Positions 1 through 9,613 of a stretch of DNA of 64,000 nt are shown here, one piece after another. The DNA comes from Ferruginibacter sp. (GTDB lineage Bacteria; Bacteroidota; Bacteroidia; Chitinophagales; Chitinophagaceae). The notes under the pieces are model-generated. The model saw only the letters and a list, made by a program, of their open reading frames with translations, searched no databases and was not told the origin of the DNA. The stretch is taken from the NCBI GenBank assembly GCA_019638485.1, contig JAHBTP010000002.1:62001-126000 (forward strand), read 5' to 3'. The stretch's first letter is position 1. Every line of letters begins with the position of its first letter. A program made the translations under genes and the position numbers.

Positions 1-150
1 TCTACTAATCCGATATTGGAAAGTTCCGGGTAATTCATTGCCGCAGAAAATATAAATTCCATCGCGGCCCGGATGTATTACTGCCTTTTGCTGGCCGAAA
101 CTTTCTATGGACAGAAAAGAACAAAATAAAAAAATCAAATATCTTTTCAT
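1..150 (-). CDS. Start of an exported protein, paralogue of the FN3 protein at 47180 (partial)
   Basis: An open frame on the minus strand begins with ATG at 150 and runs off the left edge, giving 50 codons. It begins MKRYLIFLFCSF, a signal peptide that probably ends near SFGQ|QK. It starts 16 bp after the stop of the giant protein gene. The same arrangement occurs around 47180, where a giant gene is followed by a gene whose product also begins with a signal peptide ending AQ|QK. After cleavage both proteins show a short stretch of the form G-x-(F/Y)-I, then a Y-(R/K)-(I/L)-x-R motif. I infer that this is the third gene of the first surface cassette and encodes a fibronectin-type-III-like exported protein. 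Only 50 residues are visible, so domain content is unproven. Confidence 0.7.
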   Translation of the reverse strand, partial: MKRYLIFLFCSFLSIESFGQQKAVIHPGRDGIYIFCGNELPGTFQYRISR

Positions 151-166
151 TTGTTATCTATTTTAT

Positions 167-3100
167 TTAATTGCAACCTTTCTCTCCACCGCTACCAAGA
201 GAGAAACTGGCATCAATCCCGTTTTTTGTAGATATAGTAGCATGTGCTTTTGCCGCTACACTGAAGCTTCCATCATAAACAAGGGGTACTGAAACCTCCC
301 CCGTAACCGTGACAGAGAAGTCTCCTCCTACTTCTATATTATCGGCTGAAACCGCTCCTGAAATACCGGCATCCACGCCCACCTGGCCGCTGGCAGAAAC
401 GCCGGCAGCGCTGGCGCTAACCCTGACCACACCTGAGACTCCGGCAGTAGCCCTGAGCAACCAGTTGTCGTTATCAGAAAGTGAGGTGAAAAAACTGGCT
501 TCTACACTTACCCTTGCTAATATTGAAAGTCCGGCCACCGGGTCAAATCCGTAATCGAGATCTACGTTGATTAAATCTTTACCGGCAGTAACAAAGAAAC
601 CTTTGATGCTGTTCCGGCCTTTCAACCAACAGATTTTGCTTCTGTCGTGCGAGTACTGCGTGAGAACAGGCACAATATCATTCTGCCAAGAGGGGCCGCT
701 CCCGCTAAATGTCCTGTTACCTAAGATCAAGGCCATGTTCCAGTTATTAAGCGGAACCGGTATCGGTAAATTTACATTCACCGCGCCTAAAATATACCAC
801 CCTTGCGGATCAAAGAGAATTTGAATGTTTCCATCGCCCTCAACAGGACCTATTTTTTGTTTACTCACCTGCACTTTTCCAATCAATCTCTTTTCTGCAA
901 AGTCATAGATCAAACTCATATTGCCAAGGGGAGTACTGATATTGGTAACGTCAATTCCCGACCCGGAAACCGATATGTCGCCGTCCACCGTAAAGGTCAT
1001 TACGTTGTTGGAAGAGGCCTTCAGTGTCTTGTCGCTATTTGAATAATGATTGCCTTTAAAACTCAGCAACCCCCAGTCATTGCCTCCCAGCGGAACTTCC
1101 ATTTTCCCTTCTATAATTTTCAGATTGTATCTTCCTTCCACCTGGCCACGCTTATCGGGCGTCACTTCATCAGTCAGATTGAGTTTGAATCCTTTCTCTA
1201 AGTCCACATGGTAATAATCCGCTCCTTTGCTATCGGCATAGAAAGTAGAGCTGATGGGGTTAAGGGCGCCTTCTTCTATCACATATCCTTCAATCTGAAT
1301 CAGGTCGTTGGTTATTATAGGTTTGTGTTTTGTATCGGAGATGAAGTTGACATATCCCTGTCCTTCAAAACTCATTAGCAAATCTTTGATATCCATTTTC
1401 AGGGTCTGGGGTTTACCTGAAAATTGTAATAAGGTCATTGTCGGCACAAGTTTTGGCGCAGGAATATTCAGCGCACCCAAAATGGTAAAGAAGTCCGGGC
1501 CGCTGGCAATCATCTGTGGCGTAAACTGAGCTAATCTGTTTTTGTTAATCAGCATTGGTGTTGACCCATTGAGTATCGTTAAGATATCTTCGCCGTTGCT
1601 GAGCAGTTCCACATAGCCCAATTTGATATCTCCATTTAAGAAAGGCTTGGGATGATTTGCAACACCGTTGGGAGAAAGGTTTCTGATCACACCTGCCGGG
1701 CCTCCGTTTTCGCCGGTGACCGACAGTTTCCAGTGTCCCATCATATCAGAGCCAGCCTTTGAATCATAGGTCAGCTTGGCAGTTTTATCCGAAATGCCTT
1801 CAACTTTCTTAACACCACCACCCAATGAAATTTCGCTCACGGTGAAATTGTCTATAACAACCATGTCTGCACGAAGATTGAATTTGGTAAACGGCACATC
1901 TAATTTACCTGTTTTCACCAATCCGTTTGAAGAATAGATACCTCCCTTTACCGGATCAATTTTCCAGTCTTTTACCTGTAGCGTCCACTCTTCTAATTTC
2001 AGGGTCAGCGGAGTTCCGGAGGCTGCCGGATGCACTTCGTCTTTGTCTAAAACAACTTCGGGAATCTGTACTTTAAATTTCTCCGGATTCGCGTGTGGTA
2101 TATAGCAATCTAAGTCTGCTTTTAAATGAATTTTCCCATCCTGTGCAATGTAAGAACCGGCAATATCGGCGGTAGCATCAAAGCCAATAAATTTAAACAG
2201 AATCGGCTTTCCGCTTTCATCCGTTAAATGAAAAACACTTTCTGAATTTCCGCCGGTAGAAGCACGAAATACTGTGAGTTGGTTCGTGTATGTCTCTCCC
2301 TTAGCAGCAGCCAGATAAAAACCTTCTTTGTTGGTAAAGTTCAGGTAAGTGCTGGGGTAGTTGAATGAATTGTCAATAATATTTACAAACCCCGAAAGAA
2401 GTCCTTCTTCATTTTCCTTCCTGATACTTAACAACGTTGTTTTGTTTTTGTTCGATGCGGCCACGCGTACATTAAAATCTTTGTAACCGAGTGTAAGCGA
2501 AGAGGTGGCATCTAAGGGCACTTGATTGACATCCGGCTGCGCTGTCTTTTTGCCGTTTACTTCTTTGGCTGTGAAAGTAATGTTGGAAATCCGAATGTCT
2601 TTTCGGGTTGCAGGAATGTATTTAAAATCAGAATGTCCGGCAGATAAATTGACGATTCCGGTCACTGTTACTTTGTTCTTATCTGAAGTGGTTTCTATCT
2701 TTTCTATCTGAAGCGGGAATCCAAAAACAGTTTTGATTTCCATATCGCCGAACTTTTTAAGATTCAGATCGGCCGTAGCTTTTCCAGCAGTAAAAGAGAC
2801 CAGCTTCTTGTCGCCCGACACGGTAAAGTTAGTGTCTAAAGTGGCTACTATCTGAACACTCCCTGTTTTCACGGGCAGTCCGGCAAGTGAATAATTTCCG
2901 TAGGCATCGCTGCGTGTTTCTACTTCACCCACCTCGCTACCGACCGGAGTGGCGCCGCTGCCGACCGAAGTGGGGCCCGGAATTGTTGTGGATGTTATTA
3001 TCTGGGCCTGAAGATTTCCGAGGCTATATGAAGAACCGGCTTTTTCATATTGTAAATAAACCCTGGCGCCGGCCACGGGGTTACCGTCTAAGGTAACCTT

Positions 3101-6100
3101 TCCACTTACAACGCCGCCCTTTTTAAGCCGGACAGTATAATTATTAAAATCTTTACTTTCTTCATTTTTCAGATTCACCACCATCGGAGTAAAACCCAAT
3201 TCCGCCGGAGCGACAATGGTAGCGGTATAATTATTCACAGAAATATTTTCAAAATTGAACTCCGCAGGTCTGGCTACTGCCGACATGATAGCAGGTTTTG
3301 TATTGTCATACAATTCATCGGACAGCGAAACTTTTACATTCCCTATGTCGGCGCCGGTTTCATTGTCTTTCACAAAAAACCGCATTCGGTGTGTGCGACG
3401 ATAAGCGATGATATCCCCCTGGTTGTTGATTCCTTTTTTCACCGTTACCGTAAGCGTATCGTTGAAATATCCGGGGTCTTCAGGAATAATATAAATTTTC
3501 GCTGTTTGCCCGGAAGGGATGGGTAAAGAGAACTTACCACTCTCCTCGGGTGCTCTCCCTGTAATATTTAGAATAAAACCTGTCTCAATAACAAGGCCAT
3601 CATCACGCTTGATATAGGCATGTATAGGTTTCCCTTTTTCATCTATCACTCTTCCGGTTATCTCTGCATCAGGTATCATCAGAATTGTGGTACCAGCCTG
3701 TTTTCCTGTCCGGGAAAGGGTACCGTAAGATTCCCCTCCCTTCTGACGATATCCTTTTTTTATCGCGATTAAATAAAAATCAACATTCATAATTTTATCA
3801 TCTAATCCATCAAAAACATTGAGTAGCTGGAAGTAACCATACGAATCTGTAGAAACAGATTTATACACGTTGATATTTTTGGCTTTGTTTTGAATATAAA
3901 TTAACACCGGAACATTTGCCAATCCATCTCGGGAAGCATCATCTTGCACCCTTCCGAAAATACGCGAAGGCTCGGGTTTCATGGTAACTGTCTTCTCTAT
4001 CTCCGGTATTTTTATCGTCTGTTCATCCCAGAAAATAGGGTTGAACTGATTTCGTTTTTTCCATTCATCGGGTGGTACGTTCCAAAGCTGGTCAATATTT
4101 GCCTGATAGAAATCTCCCCCTATTACCGGATTTGAAGCCACTTCAAGATAATAATCAAATCTGCCCAACACCCGATCAAAAGTTACGCTGCCATCATTTC
4201 CTGTTACACTATCAGTTAGCCATTCGTACTGGTTAGTGTTTAACATGGAAGTGACCACATTTCCAAAATTGTAGTTGAGATTCGCCTGCCATTGCCCTAC
4301 TACACCTACACCACCTCCTGATGGTTTTTGGTTTGACTGAGCATTCGTTTTGTCGTTTTGAGGAATGGTAACGTCGCCTTCAAATTGCGGATTGATTAAT
4401 TTTTGCTTTCTGTATGCTCCGTCTCCTTCCGTAACCGGCAGGTTAGAGGAACGGGCATTGGGTTCTCTGAAGACGACGGTTTTCATTCCGCTAAGGGTAT
4501 TGTTGTTCTGGTCAACGACTTTTATTTTCCATTTTACTTCTTTCACCATTGCGACTACCGAACCGATGTTAATGTTTTCTGTTGGCTGAACAACAATGTT
4601 CTTGTCAGGACTGTAGAAATATTCAGCGTCGTTCAACACAATGCGAAATACACGTTCAATCTTTTGTGCAGAGGGGGCTTGCTCTTCCACGAAATCAGCG
4701 TTTGGTCCGTGACGCGGTGCACTCTGTTGCATTAGCTGATTGCCCTGCAAACTCTGTGTATTCTTTCCACCGAATACCGCGTTGCCATAATTCATCGTAC
4801 CGAAAAGCCCGCCGGTCTGCGACTGTGCTCCAAACATTCCGTCAAGCTGAGAAAAATTGAGGCCTTGAGTAAGAGAAGACAAGGTGATGGAAGAAAGAGC
4901 CGGTTGGGTAACCATATCTTGTATATTGGGGATTCCGGTAGTCTTCTGACTCGGCGGAGGCGGAGGTTTACAACCTTTATCACCCATCAACACTCCATAC
5001 CATTCTGCATTTTCAATAACACCTTTCGCATTCAAATTGTAAGCTTCAATACTGAAATTTCCCTTTGCATCGGTCTGCCCCGTACCAACCGTTACAGGCC
5101 CTCCACCTGAAACAAGTTTATCATCAACATAAATAGAGTTGGGAGTGAGGGCATAAATACAAGGCCATATAGGCTTTCCATTCAGTAAATAGATAGCCTG
5201 GATAGAAAACTTCCGGTTAGATAAAGGGCGCAGGGTTTTCTGAGGGTCACCGGGCCACTGGTACACCAACTGGCCGGATATCAGCGATTTTGGCGGTTCT
5301 TTGGAGTAGATATTATAGGTGGTGTCTATTTCAAAATGGGTGGGATTATCTGCAGATGGTTTTGAAAAAACCAGCTCCTGCTCCGGCGCTTCAAATTCAC
5401 CATCCTGAAAAGATTGTCCTTTGTTATCCGGATTCACCGCCCTCAGGTAATACATATCTTTGTTGTCGCCAAGATTGCAAACCAGGCGATTGAATTTTAC
5501 GTAAGCTTCTTTCTCTCCGTTCTCTCCTGCACGAATAGCAGTTTTTCCCTCGGCAATTAAGATGAGGTTTCGACTTTTATTATTGAGCAGGTCGCCTTCG
5601 GATGGAGGGATGTCAGCAGATTTTTGTTTCCGGTAAAGCTGCACCGGAATTCCTGCAGGAATTTCTTTGATGGCGTCCGCATCCGGCTGGATGATAACAG
5701 TTCGCGTCTTCTCAACCTTCTCTATTGATTCACCTGTGTTTTTGAGTTCGTAATACTTCTCTTCAAATTTATACTCCTTGCGATATCTCTTTTCTAATCT
5801 TAAATCAAGAGAATAACTATATACCGGAGTTGCTACTTCACCTAATCGAACAGTAGCGGCATCTCCAAAAAATGAATCAGGAGATAGCTTTACTATGGCG
5901 GTATCTATCTGCCGGTAATACGGACTGATTATTTTCATTTTGTATGCTGTAGAAGGGGACACGATTTCGGAAGCGGGAACAGATACGGTAAAGTTTCCAT
6001 CCTCATCTGTCTTGTCAAAGAAACCGGTTGTTGAATTTTCCGGTTCATCGGCCTTGTAAAACTTCACCTGACTATTGGCAATGGGATAATGAAGCCCCGT

Positions 6101-7498
6101 GTATCCATCAAAAAAATACTTCAGGGTTCCTGATATATTCACAACACGCTCATCGGTTTGAGCCTCAAAAACGAGATTGAAATCTTTGCTCTCAATTGTA
6201 TTAACGGTATTTCCTTTTGCATCTATGGCTTCTATTTTCATACGGTACCAATAGTCTGGTTTCATCTTTATGGCCTGTAATCCCTCATCGTCTTCTTCGA
6301 AGAGATTAAAACTGTAGGTATCGTCTGCAGCAATGTTTTTTTGAAACTGGAAATTGGCGTCTGTTTTATGTCCGGACTTTGTTTTTCCTGGCAGTAAGTA
6401 AAAGCGGTAATTCTTTATATTCTTTTCTGCGAAGGCTGGAATTTTAGTCAGCTCAAAGGTTTTATTCTCAAACTTCCACCCCCAGTTAACGTGAAATTTT
6501 CGGCTCGAACTTATTTTAAAAGTATCAGGTACCGGACTTGGGTTGAGTATATCAAATGTAAAATCATCGTTTCCTGCCACTACACCTCCCCCTACTTCAC
6601 CTTTAGAAAAAGTTACCACTTCGCTACGCCCGTTGTTGGCGAACCCCACGTTTTTATTAACGTCTCTGGCTACGACCTGCACCGCGTATAGCACATTAGG
6701 AGCTATCTTTAAATCATAAGGTTGTGTAACGTATTGGTTGGTGGTAAGGTTTTTTATAATGATTGGATTCCCTGCTTTGTAGGTGACAGCGCCGTTAATA
6801 GCCTCATTCGGGTTTTGTCCTTCCGCCACTTTAACCACATACAAATCATACACGATATTTGCTCCTAATGTATTTCCAATTGGAGGTGTCCAGGTAAATA
6901 CTGTATTAGGTAGTAAAGGGTCTAATTCTTGCCCATTAACCGGCGATGTGATAACAGGGGGTTGTGCATTGGTGATGAAAAAGGTGAAACAAGCGCTTCC
7001 GGCCATATTAGAGACCTGCCCTCCTACAACCGCAAATGCATTAATACATAATTCATATTGTCCTTCCGGTAATTGATTTTCACTCATCAGGCGGGTCCAG
7101 TCTGCGTCTGATGAGCTTAAACGGTCTATATTATTTCTTGCTAAGAATCGCAGTTGTGTCGGGTCGTTAATAATGGTTTTGGGTTGTGCAATTCCTAAAT
7201 TAAAAACACCGCCGATATAATTTTGTTTTGTTGCGATTGAAAAATCACGGTCAAAGTTTGACAACTTACCATGCAAAACAATATCCTGTGCTCTTGCTCC
7301 TCCTACCAAATTGATGATAATTCTATTGGATAAATTTTCGTATGAAGAATAATTGGAAGAATAAGGAGGTTGTAACACAAAGGATACAGTAATTGGGGGA
7401 GCGATTTGGCTTTTTGATAATAGTGCAGACATTATTAAACAAAGCAAAAACACACTGCGTTTAATGATATTTATTACACTAAAAGATTTTGTTTTCAT
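167..7498 (-). CDS. Giant exported surface protein with carboxypeptidase-regulatory-like domains (2443 aa)
   Basis: The protein has an N-terminal signal peptide (hydrophobic stretch around residues 15-30, cleavage near SKSQ). The N-terminal domain, about residues 30-165, contains an LPEGxYxLC motif and a later Cys-Phe pair. An FN3-like segment rich in TPV/TWTPP follows to about 290. A middle region contains several CarboxypepD_reg-like beta-sandwich units, clearest near residues 1176-1260 (FGRVQDD), 1276-1360 (ITGRVIDEKGKP) and 1461-1550 (VSGKVTLDGNPVAGA). The last 900 residues are low-complexity beta-strand-rich sequence with alternating Gly/Ser/Ala near the end, finishing Gly-Cys-Asn. I see no T9SS sorting domain. 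The gene lies 12 bp downstream of the barrel gene, so the two are probably cotranscribed. The order barrel-giant-FN3 matches the plus-strand cluster at 38582-49153, whose giant shares the N-terminal motif, the reg-like units and the Cys-Asn end. The likely role is a long cell-surface filament or adhesin; this is inference. Confidence 0.85.
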   Translation of the reverse strand: MKTKSFSVINIIKRSVFLLCLIMSALLSKSQIAPPITVSFVLQPPYSSNYSSYENLSNRIIINLVGGARAQDIVLHGKLSNFDRDFSIATKQNYIGGVFNLGIAQPKTIINDPTQLRFLARNNIDRLSSSDADWTRLMSENQLPEGQYELCINAFAVVGGQVSNMAGSACFTFFITNAQPPVITSPVNGQELDPLLPNTVFTWTPPIGNTLGANIVYDLYVVKVAEGQNPNEAINGAVTYKAGNPIIIKNLTTNQYVTQPYDLKIAPNVLYAVQVVARDVNKNVGFANNGRSEVVTFSKGEVGGGVVAGNDDFTFDILNPSPVPDTFKISSSRKFHVNWGWKFENKTFELTKIPAFAEKNIKNYRFYLLPGKTKSGHKTDANFQFQKNIAADDTYSFNLFEEDDEGLQAIKMKPDYWYRMKIEAIDAKGNTVNTIESKDFNLVFEAQTDERVVNISGTLKYFFDGYTGLHYPIANSQVKFYKADEPENSTTGFFDKTDEDGNFTVSVPASEIVSPSTAYKMKIISPYYRQIDTAIVKLSPDSFFGDAATVRLGEVATPVYSYSLDLRLEKRYRKEYKFEEKYYELKNTGESIEKVEKTRTVIIQPDADAIKEIPAGIPVQLYRKQKSADIPPSEGDLLNNKSRNLILIAEGKTAIRAGENGEKEAYVKFNRLVCNLGDNKDMYYLRAVNPDNKGQSFQDGEFEAPEQELVFSKPSADNPTHFEIDTTYNIYSKEPPKSLISGQLVYQWPGDPQKTLRPLSNRKFSIQAIYLLNGKPIWPCIYALTPNSIYVDDKLVSGGGPVTVGTGQTDAKGNFSIEAYNLNAKGVIENAEWYGVLMGDKGCKPPPPPSQKTTGIPNIQDMVTQPALSSITLSSLTQGLNFSQLDGMFGAQSQTGGLFGTMNYGNAVFGGKNTQSLQGNQLMQQSAPRHGPNADFVEEQAPSAQKIERVFRIVLNDAEYFYSPDKNIVVQPTENINIGSVVAMVKEVKWKIKVVDQNNNTLSGMKTVVFREPNARSSNLPVTEGDGAYRKQKLINPQFEGDVTIPQNDKTNAQSNQKPSGGGVGVVGQWQANLNYNFGNVVTSMLNTNQYEWLTDSVTGNDGSVTFDRVLGRFDYYLEVASNPVIGGDFYQANIDQLWNVPPDEWKKRNQFNPIFWDEQTIKIPEIEKTVTMKPEPSRIFGRVQDDASRDGLANVPVLIYIQNKAKNINVYKSVSTDSYGYFQLLNVFDGLDDKIMNVDFYLIAIKKGYRQKGGESYGTLSRTGKQAGTTILMIPDAEITGRVIDEKGKPIHAYIKRDDGLVIETGFILNITGRAPEESGKFSLPIPSGQTAKIYIIPEDPGYFNDTLTVTVKKGINNQGDIIAYRRTHRMRFFVKDNETGADIGNVKVSLSDELYDNTKPAIMSAVARPAEFNFENISVNNYTATIVAPAELGFTPMVVNLKNEESKDFNNYTVRLKKGGVVSGKVTLDGNPVAGARVYLQYEKAGSSYSLGNLQAQIITSTTIPGPTSVGSGATPVGSEVGEVETRSDAYGNYSLAGLPVKTGSVQIVATLDTNFTVSGDKKLVSFTAGKATADLNLKKFGDMEIKTVFGFPLQIEKIETTSDKNKVTVTGIVNLSAGHSDFKYIPATRKDIRISNITFTAKEVNGKKTAQPDVNQVPLDATSSLTLGYKDFNVRVAASNKNKTTLLSIRKENEEGLLSGFVNIIDNSFNYPSTYLNFTNKEGFYLAAAKGETYTNQLTVFRASTGGNSESVFHLTDESGKPILFKFIGFDATADIAGSYIAQDGKIHLKADLDCYIPHANPEKFKVQIPEVVLDKDEVHPAASGTPLTLKLEEWTLQVKDWKIDPVKGGIYSSNGLVKTGKLDVPFTKFNLRADMVVIDNFTVSEISLGGGVKKVEGISDKTAKLTYDSKAGSDMMGHWKLSVTGENGGPAGVIRNLSPNGVANHPKPFLNGDIKLGYVELLSNGEDILTILNGSTPMLINKNRLAQFTPQMIASGPDFFTILGALNIPAPKLVPTMTLLQFSGKPQTLKMDIKDLLMSFEGQGYVNFISDTKHKPIITNDLIQIEGYVIEEGALNPISSTFYADSKGADYYHVDLEKGFKLNLTDEVTPDKRGQVEGRYNLKIIEGKMEVPLGGNDWGLLSFKGNHYSNSDKTLKASSNNVMTFTVDGDISVSGSGIDVTNISTPLGNMSLIYDFAEKRLIGKVQVSKQKIGPVEGDGNIQILFDPQGWYILGAVNVNLPIPVPLNNWNMALILGNRTFSGSGPSWQNDIVPVLTQYSHDRSKICWLKGRNSIKGFFVTAGKDLINVDLDYGFDPVAGLSILARVSVEASFFTSLSDNDNWLLRATAGVSGVVRVSASAAGVSASGQVGVDAGISGAVSADNIEVGGDFSVTVTGEVSVPLVYDGSFSVAAKAHATISTKNGIDASFSLGSGGEKGCN

Positions 7499-7510
7499 GT
7501 GTTGCCAATT

Positions 7511-9223
7511 TTAGAAGGTTAACCCATAAATAAATTGAACAGTTAGTTCATCAAAACTTGGAGTAACCGCAGATGTAGATGAATTGGTCATATAGTTCCC
7601 AACTAACTGAAAGTTGTGATGAGTGCCAATAGGAACACCAAATCCTGCTGTTGCCCTGATGGTATATCCGCTGCTGCTGTTGTTAAATGTATTTTGTAAG
7701 TATGAACCGGAGGCATTGAAGGTTGCCTTTCTTTGTAAAAGAGGTATCATTCCTCCTATTGTGCCACCATAAGAACCGATGTCTCCTGCTGATGTTTTTG
7801 AGTTGATATAATTAACGGCGGCATTGGCATTAATTCCTTCTTTTATCCAGGTGTAATTAAACACGGTAGTAATGGAATAAGTGTTTAAGTCCGGAACGGA
7901 ACCTAAATTACTCTTTGGTGTATTTAATGATTGATATGAAGCAATAATGTTTAGGTTTTTAATAGATCTTTGATTAAGCCAATTAAAATAGGGCATTAGC
8001 ATAAAGCTATTGCTTACTTGTTTAAACAATTCATTGGACATTGAGGTGGGAAGCGGGTTATTGGAGATTCCAAAATTGCTATAATTAAAATTGATTCCAA
8101 ATTTTTGAGAAGGCGTGTAACTAATATTGGCATTACCGATAAATCTCTTCGAAGTAGATGTCTTTTGTTTTTTGAGATTGTCTTTTTGAAAACCGATGCT
8201 TGTATTAATATTTAATCGTCCGCTATCGAGCTTAAAGTTATTAGCTAATGAAATCTCTTGAATATCATTTTGAAAAAAGTAAGCACCCATAGATTGATAA
8301 GAGGGGTCTATTCTTTTATAGACTAAATGAGCACCCCATTTCTTTTCTGTGTATCCAACCCTTGTTTCTCCGGCGAAATAATAATTAGAACTGATTTTAT
8401 CTTTTACCAATAATCCAAGAATACTTTTCGGCCAATCTTTTTTTACGCCTGTAGTATCTTTTTCATCATTTCGGTTTTGGGTATAAGCGCTTAATCCCAC
8501 ATCTGCCGACCAGGTAAGTTTTTTGGTTAGTGTAACTTTTGTATTTATTCCTATGGTTGTATTTTCTGCAGGAAGAATGGAATCTTTTAGTTTACTATCT
8601 AATGATGATGTTTTATCCCATCCTTTAAAATAAATCAAATCAATAAAATTTTTATCAGTTCCATAACCTACTTTACCGGCTAATGCCATTCTCTTGTAAA
8701 CCGGTGCAGGCCGTATATACAGCGGATTGGCATTCATGGTGGTGTCTATCGAAGTGGAACGTCTCAGTAGTCCATACATAAAGCCTATCCTGTATTTTTT
8801 GGGTGTCAAATCAAAACCTCCTCCAAGAATTCGATGACCGGCTAAAGTGTAATTTGAAAAGGTGATATTCCGATATCCTAAATGAACGGTAGCCCATTTA
8901 TATTTTGGACTTATGCCAAATTGATTAAAAGGTTGATAAAATTTATTATCATAATTGGATATAAGAAAGGAAAGAGGAACATCTACACCAAGAACATTAA
9001 TCAAAGGGCTTCCGGTTATCATCCAGCTAAATTCCTTTTGCCGCGCAGGAATACCGGTTGCATGATAATAATCGAACTGAACATTTACATTACCATGAAT
9101 AGTAATCGGTTTTTTTATATTAACCTTTTCTAAATCCTGGGCGGTTGTAGATTCAGCAGAGATAGCCAAAGTAAAAGAAATAGCCAATGAGGCAAACAAA
9201 TGAAAAGGGATAGGATTTTTCAT
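7511..9223 (-). CDS. Outer-membrane beta-barrel protein of the giant-protein cassette (570 aa)
   Basis: A signal peptide (cleavage near TTAQ, residue 29) is followed by about 540 residues of alternating amphipathic strands with frequent aromatic girdle residues. The protein ends in Phe (IYGLTF), as outer-membrane barrels usually do. It is clearly homologous to the 580-residue protein at 38582. Both contain an FGISPxYKWAxxHxGYRxI motif near residue 110, a GYGxKxG...DLIYF segment near residue 200, and an ENTxxG segment shortly after. Both genes immediately precede a giant exported protein, so the barrel may help secrete or anchor it. No pathway name can be assigned, and it is too short to be the T9SS translocon SprA. 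The first 10 codons and the upstream region are duplicated at 13297-13645. Confidence 0.85.
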   Translation of the reverse strand: MKNPIPFHLFASLAISFTLAISAESTTAQDLEKVNIKKPITIHGNVNVQFDYYHATGIPARQKEFSWMITGSPLINVLGVDVPLSFLISNYDNKFYQPFNQFGISPKYKWATVHLGYRNITFSNYTLAGHRILGGGFDLTPKKYRIGFMYGLLRRSTSIDTTMNANPLYIRPAPVYKRMALAGKVGYGTDKNFIDLIYFKGWDKTSSLDSKLKDSILPAENTTIGINTKVTLTKKLTWSADVGLSAYTQNRNDEKDTTGVKKDWPKSILGLLVKDKISSNYYFAGETRVGYTEKKWGAHLVYKRIDPSYQSMGAYFFQNDIQEISLANNFKLDSGRLNINTSIGFQKDNLKKQKTSTSKRFIGNANISYTPSQKFGINFNYSNFGISNNPLPTSMSNELFKQVSNSFMLMPYFNWLNQRSIKNLNIIASYQSLNTPKSNLGSVPDLNTYSITTVFNYTWIKEGINANAAVNYINSKTSAGDIGSYGGTIGGMIPLLQRKATFNASGSYLQNTFNNSSSGYTIRATAGFGVPIGTHHNFQLVGNYMTNSSTSAVTPSFDELTVQFIYGLTF

Positions 9224-9544
9224 TGTAGAGACTTTGGATGTAAATTCTTAGTGCGCTGAATTAATCTCTCTGTTTGCTTCTTTTCTCTTTAGCAGTTCCG
9301 ATAAGAAAAAGATATATTTTTATAAATATAATTATTATATACCATAAATGATTAGGCTAATTAAAAATATTTTGGATTATAAACGTTGTTATTTCTTTGC
9401 TATGAAAAAGACTATACAATTCTAAACCTTCATGTGATCTCTATAGAACATTGTGTCTATACTGGTATGATTGTGTGGCCTAAATAATTACAGCCAATAG
9501 CCGGAATCATCGCTAAAATTTGTTTATTTACATCTATATATAAT
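9196..9544. repeat. 349-bp direct repeat, copy A
   Basis: This stretch matches 13297-13645 without gaps at a constant offset of 4101 bp. I count about 25 mismatches by eye, roughly 93% identity. It covers the first 28 bp of the barrel gene and nearly all of the spacer up to 9544. The half nearest the barrel start is almost unchanged, with only three differences in about 150 bp; most substitutions lie in 9348-9520. The rest of the 390-bp spacer (9545-9613) shows only a short GGGAA-G-TTCCC palindrome. Confidence 0.95.
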
Positions 9545-9613
9545 CCTAAGTTCAAGTAATAAGGGCAGCAGGGAAGTTCCCGTATTCACCAATGCGAAAT
9601 ATCGGTTACCCAA

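Noticed and set aside
4403..4735. 110-residue plus-strand frame and other short frames inside 167-7498
   Set aside because: All are antisense to the giant protein gene, whose frame is continuous and homologous to the giant at 40354.
7511..9223. SprF/PorP-type partner of a SprB-like gliding adhesin
   Set aside because: The arrangement of a barrel beside a giant protein is suggestive, but the barrel is longer than PorP/SprF proteins, I see none of their motifs, and the giant lacks a type B sorting domain that I can recognise.
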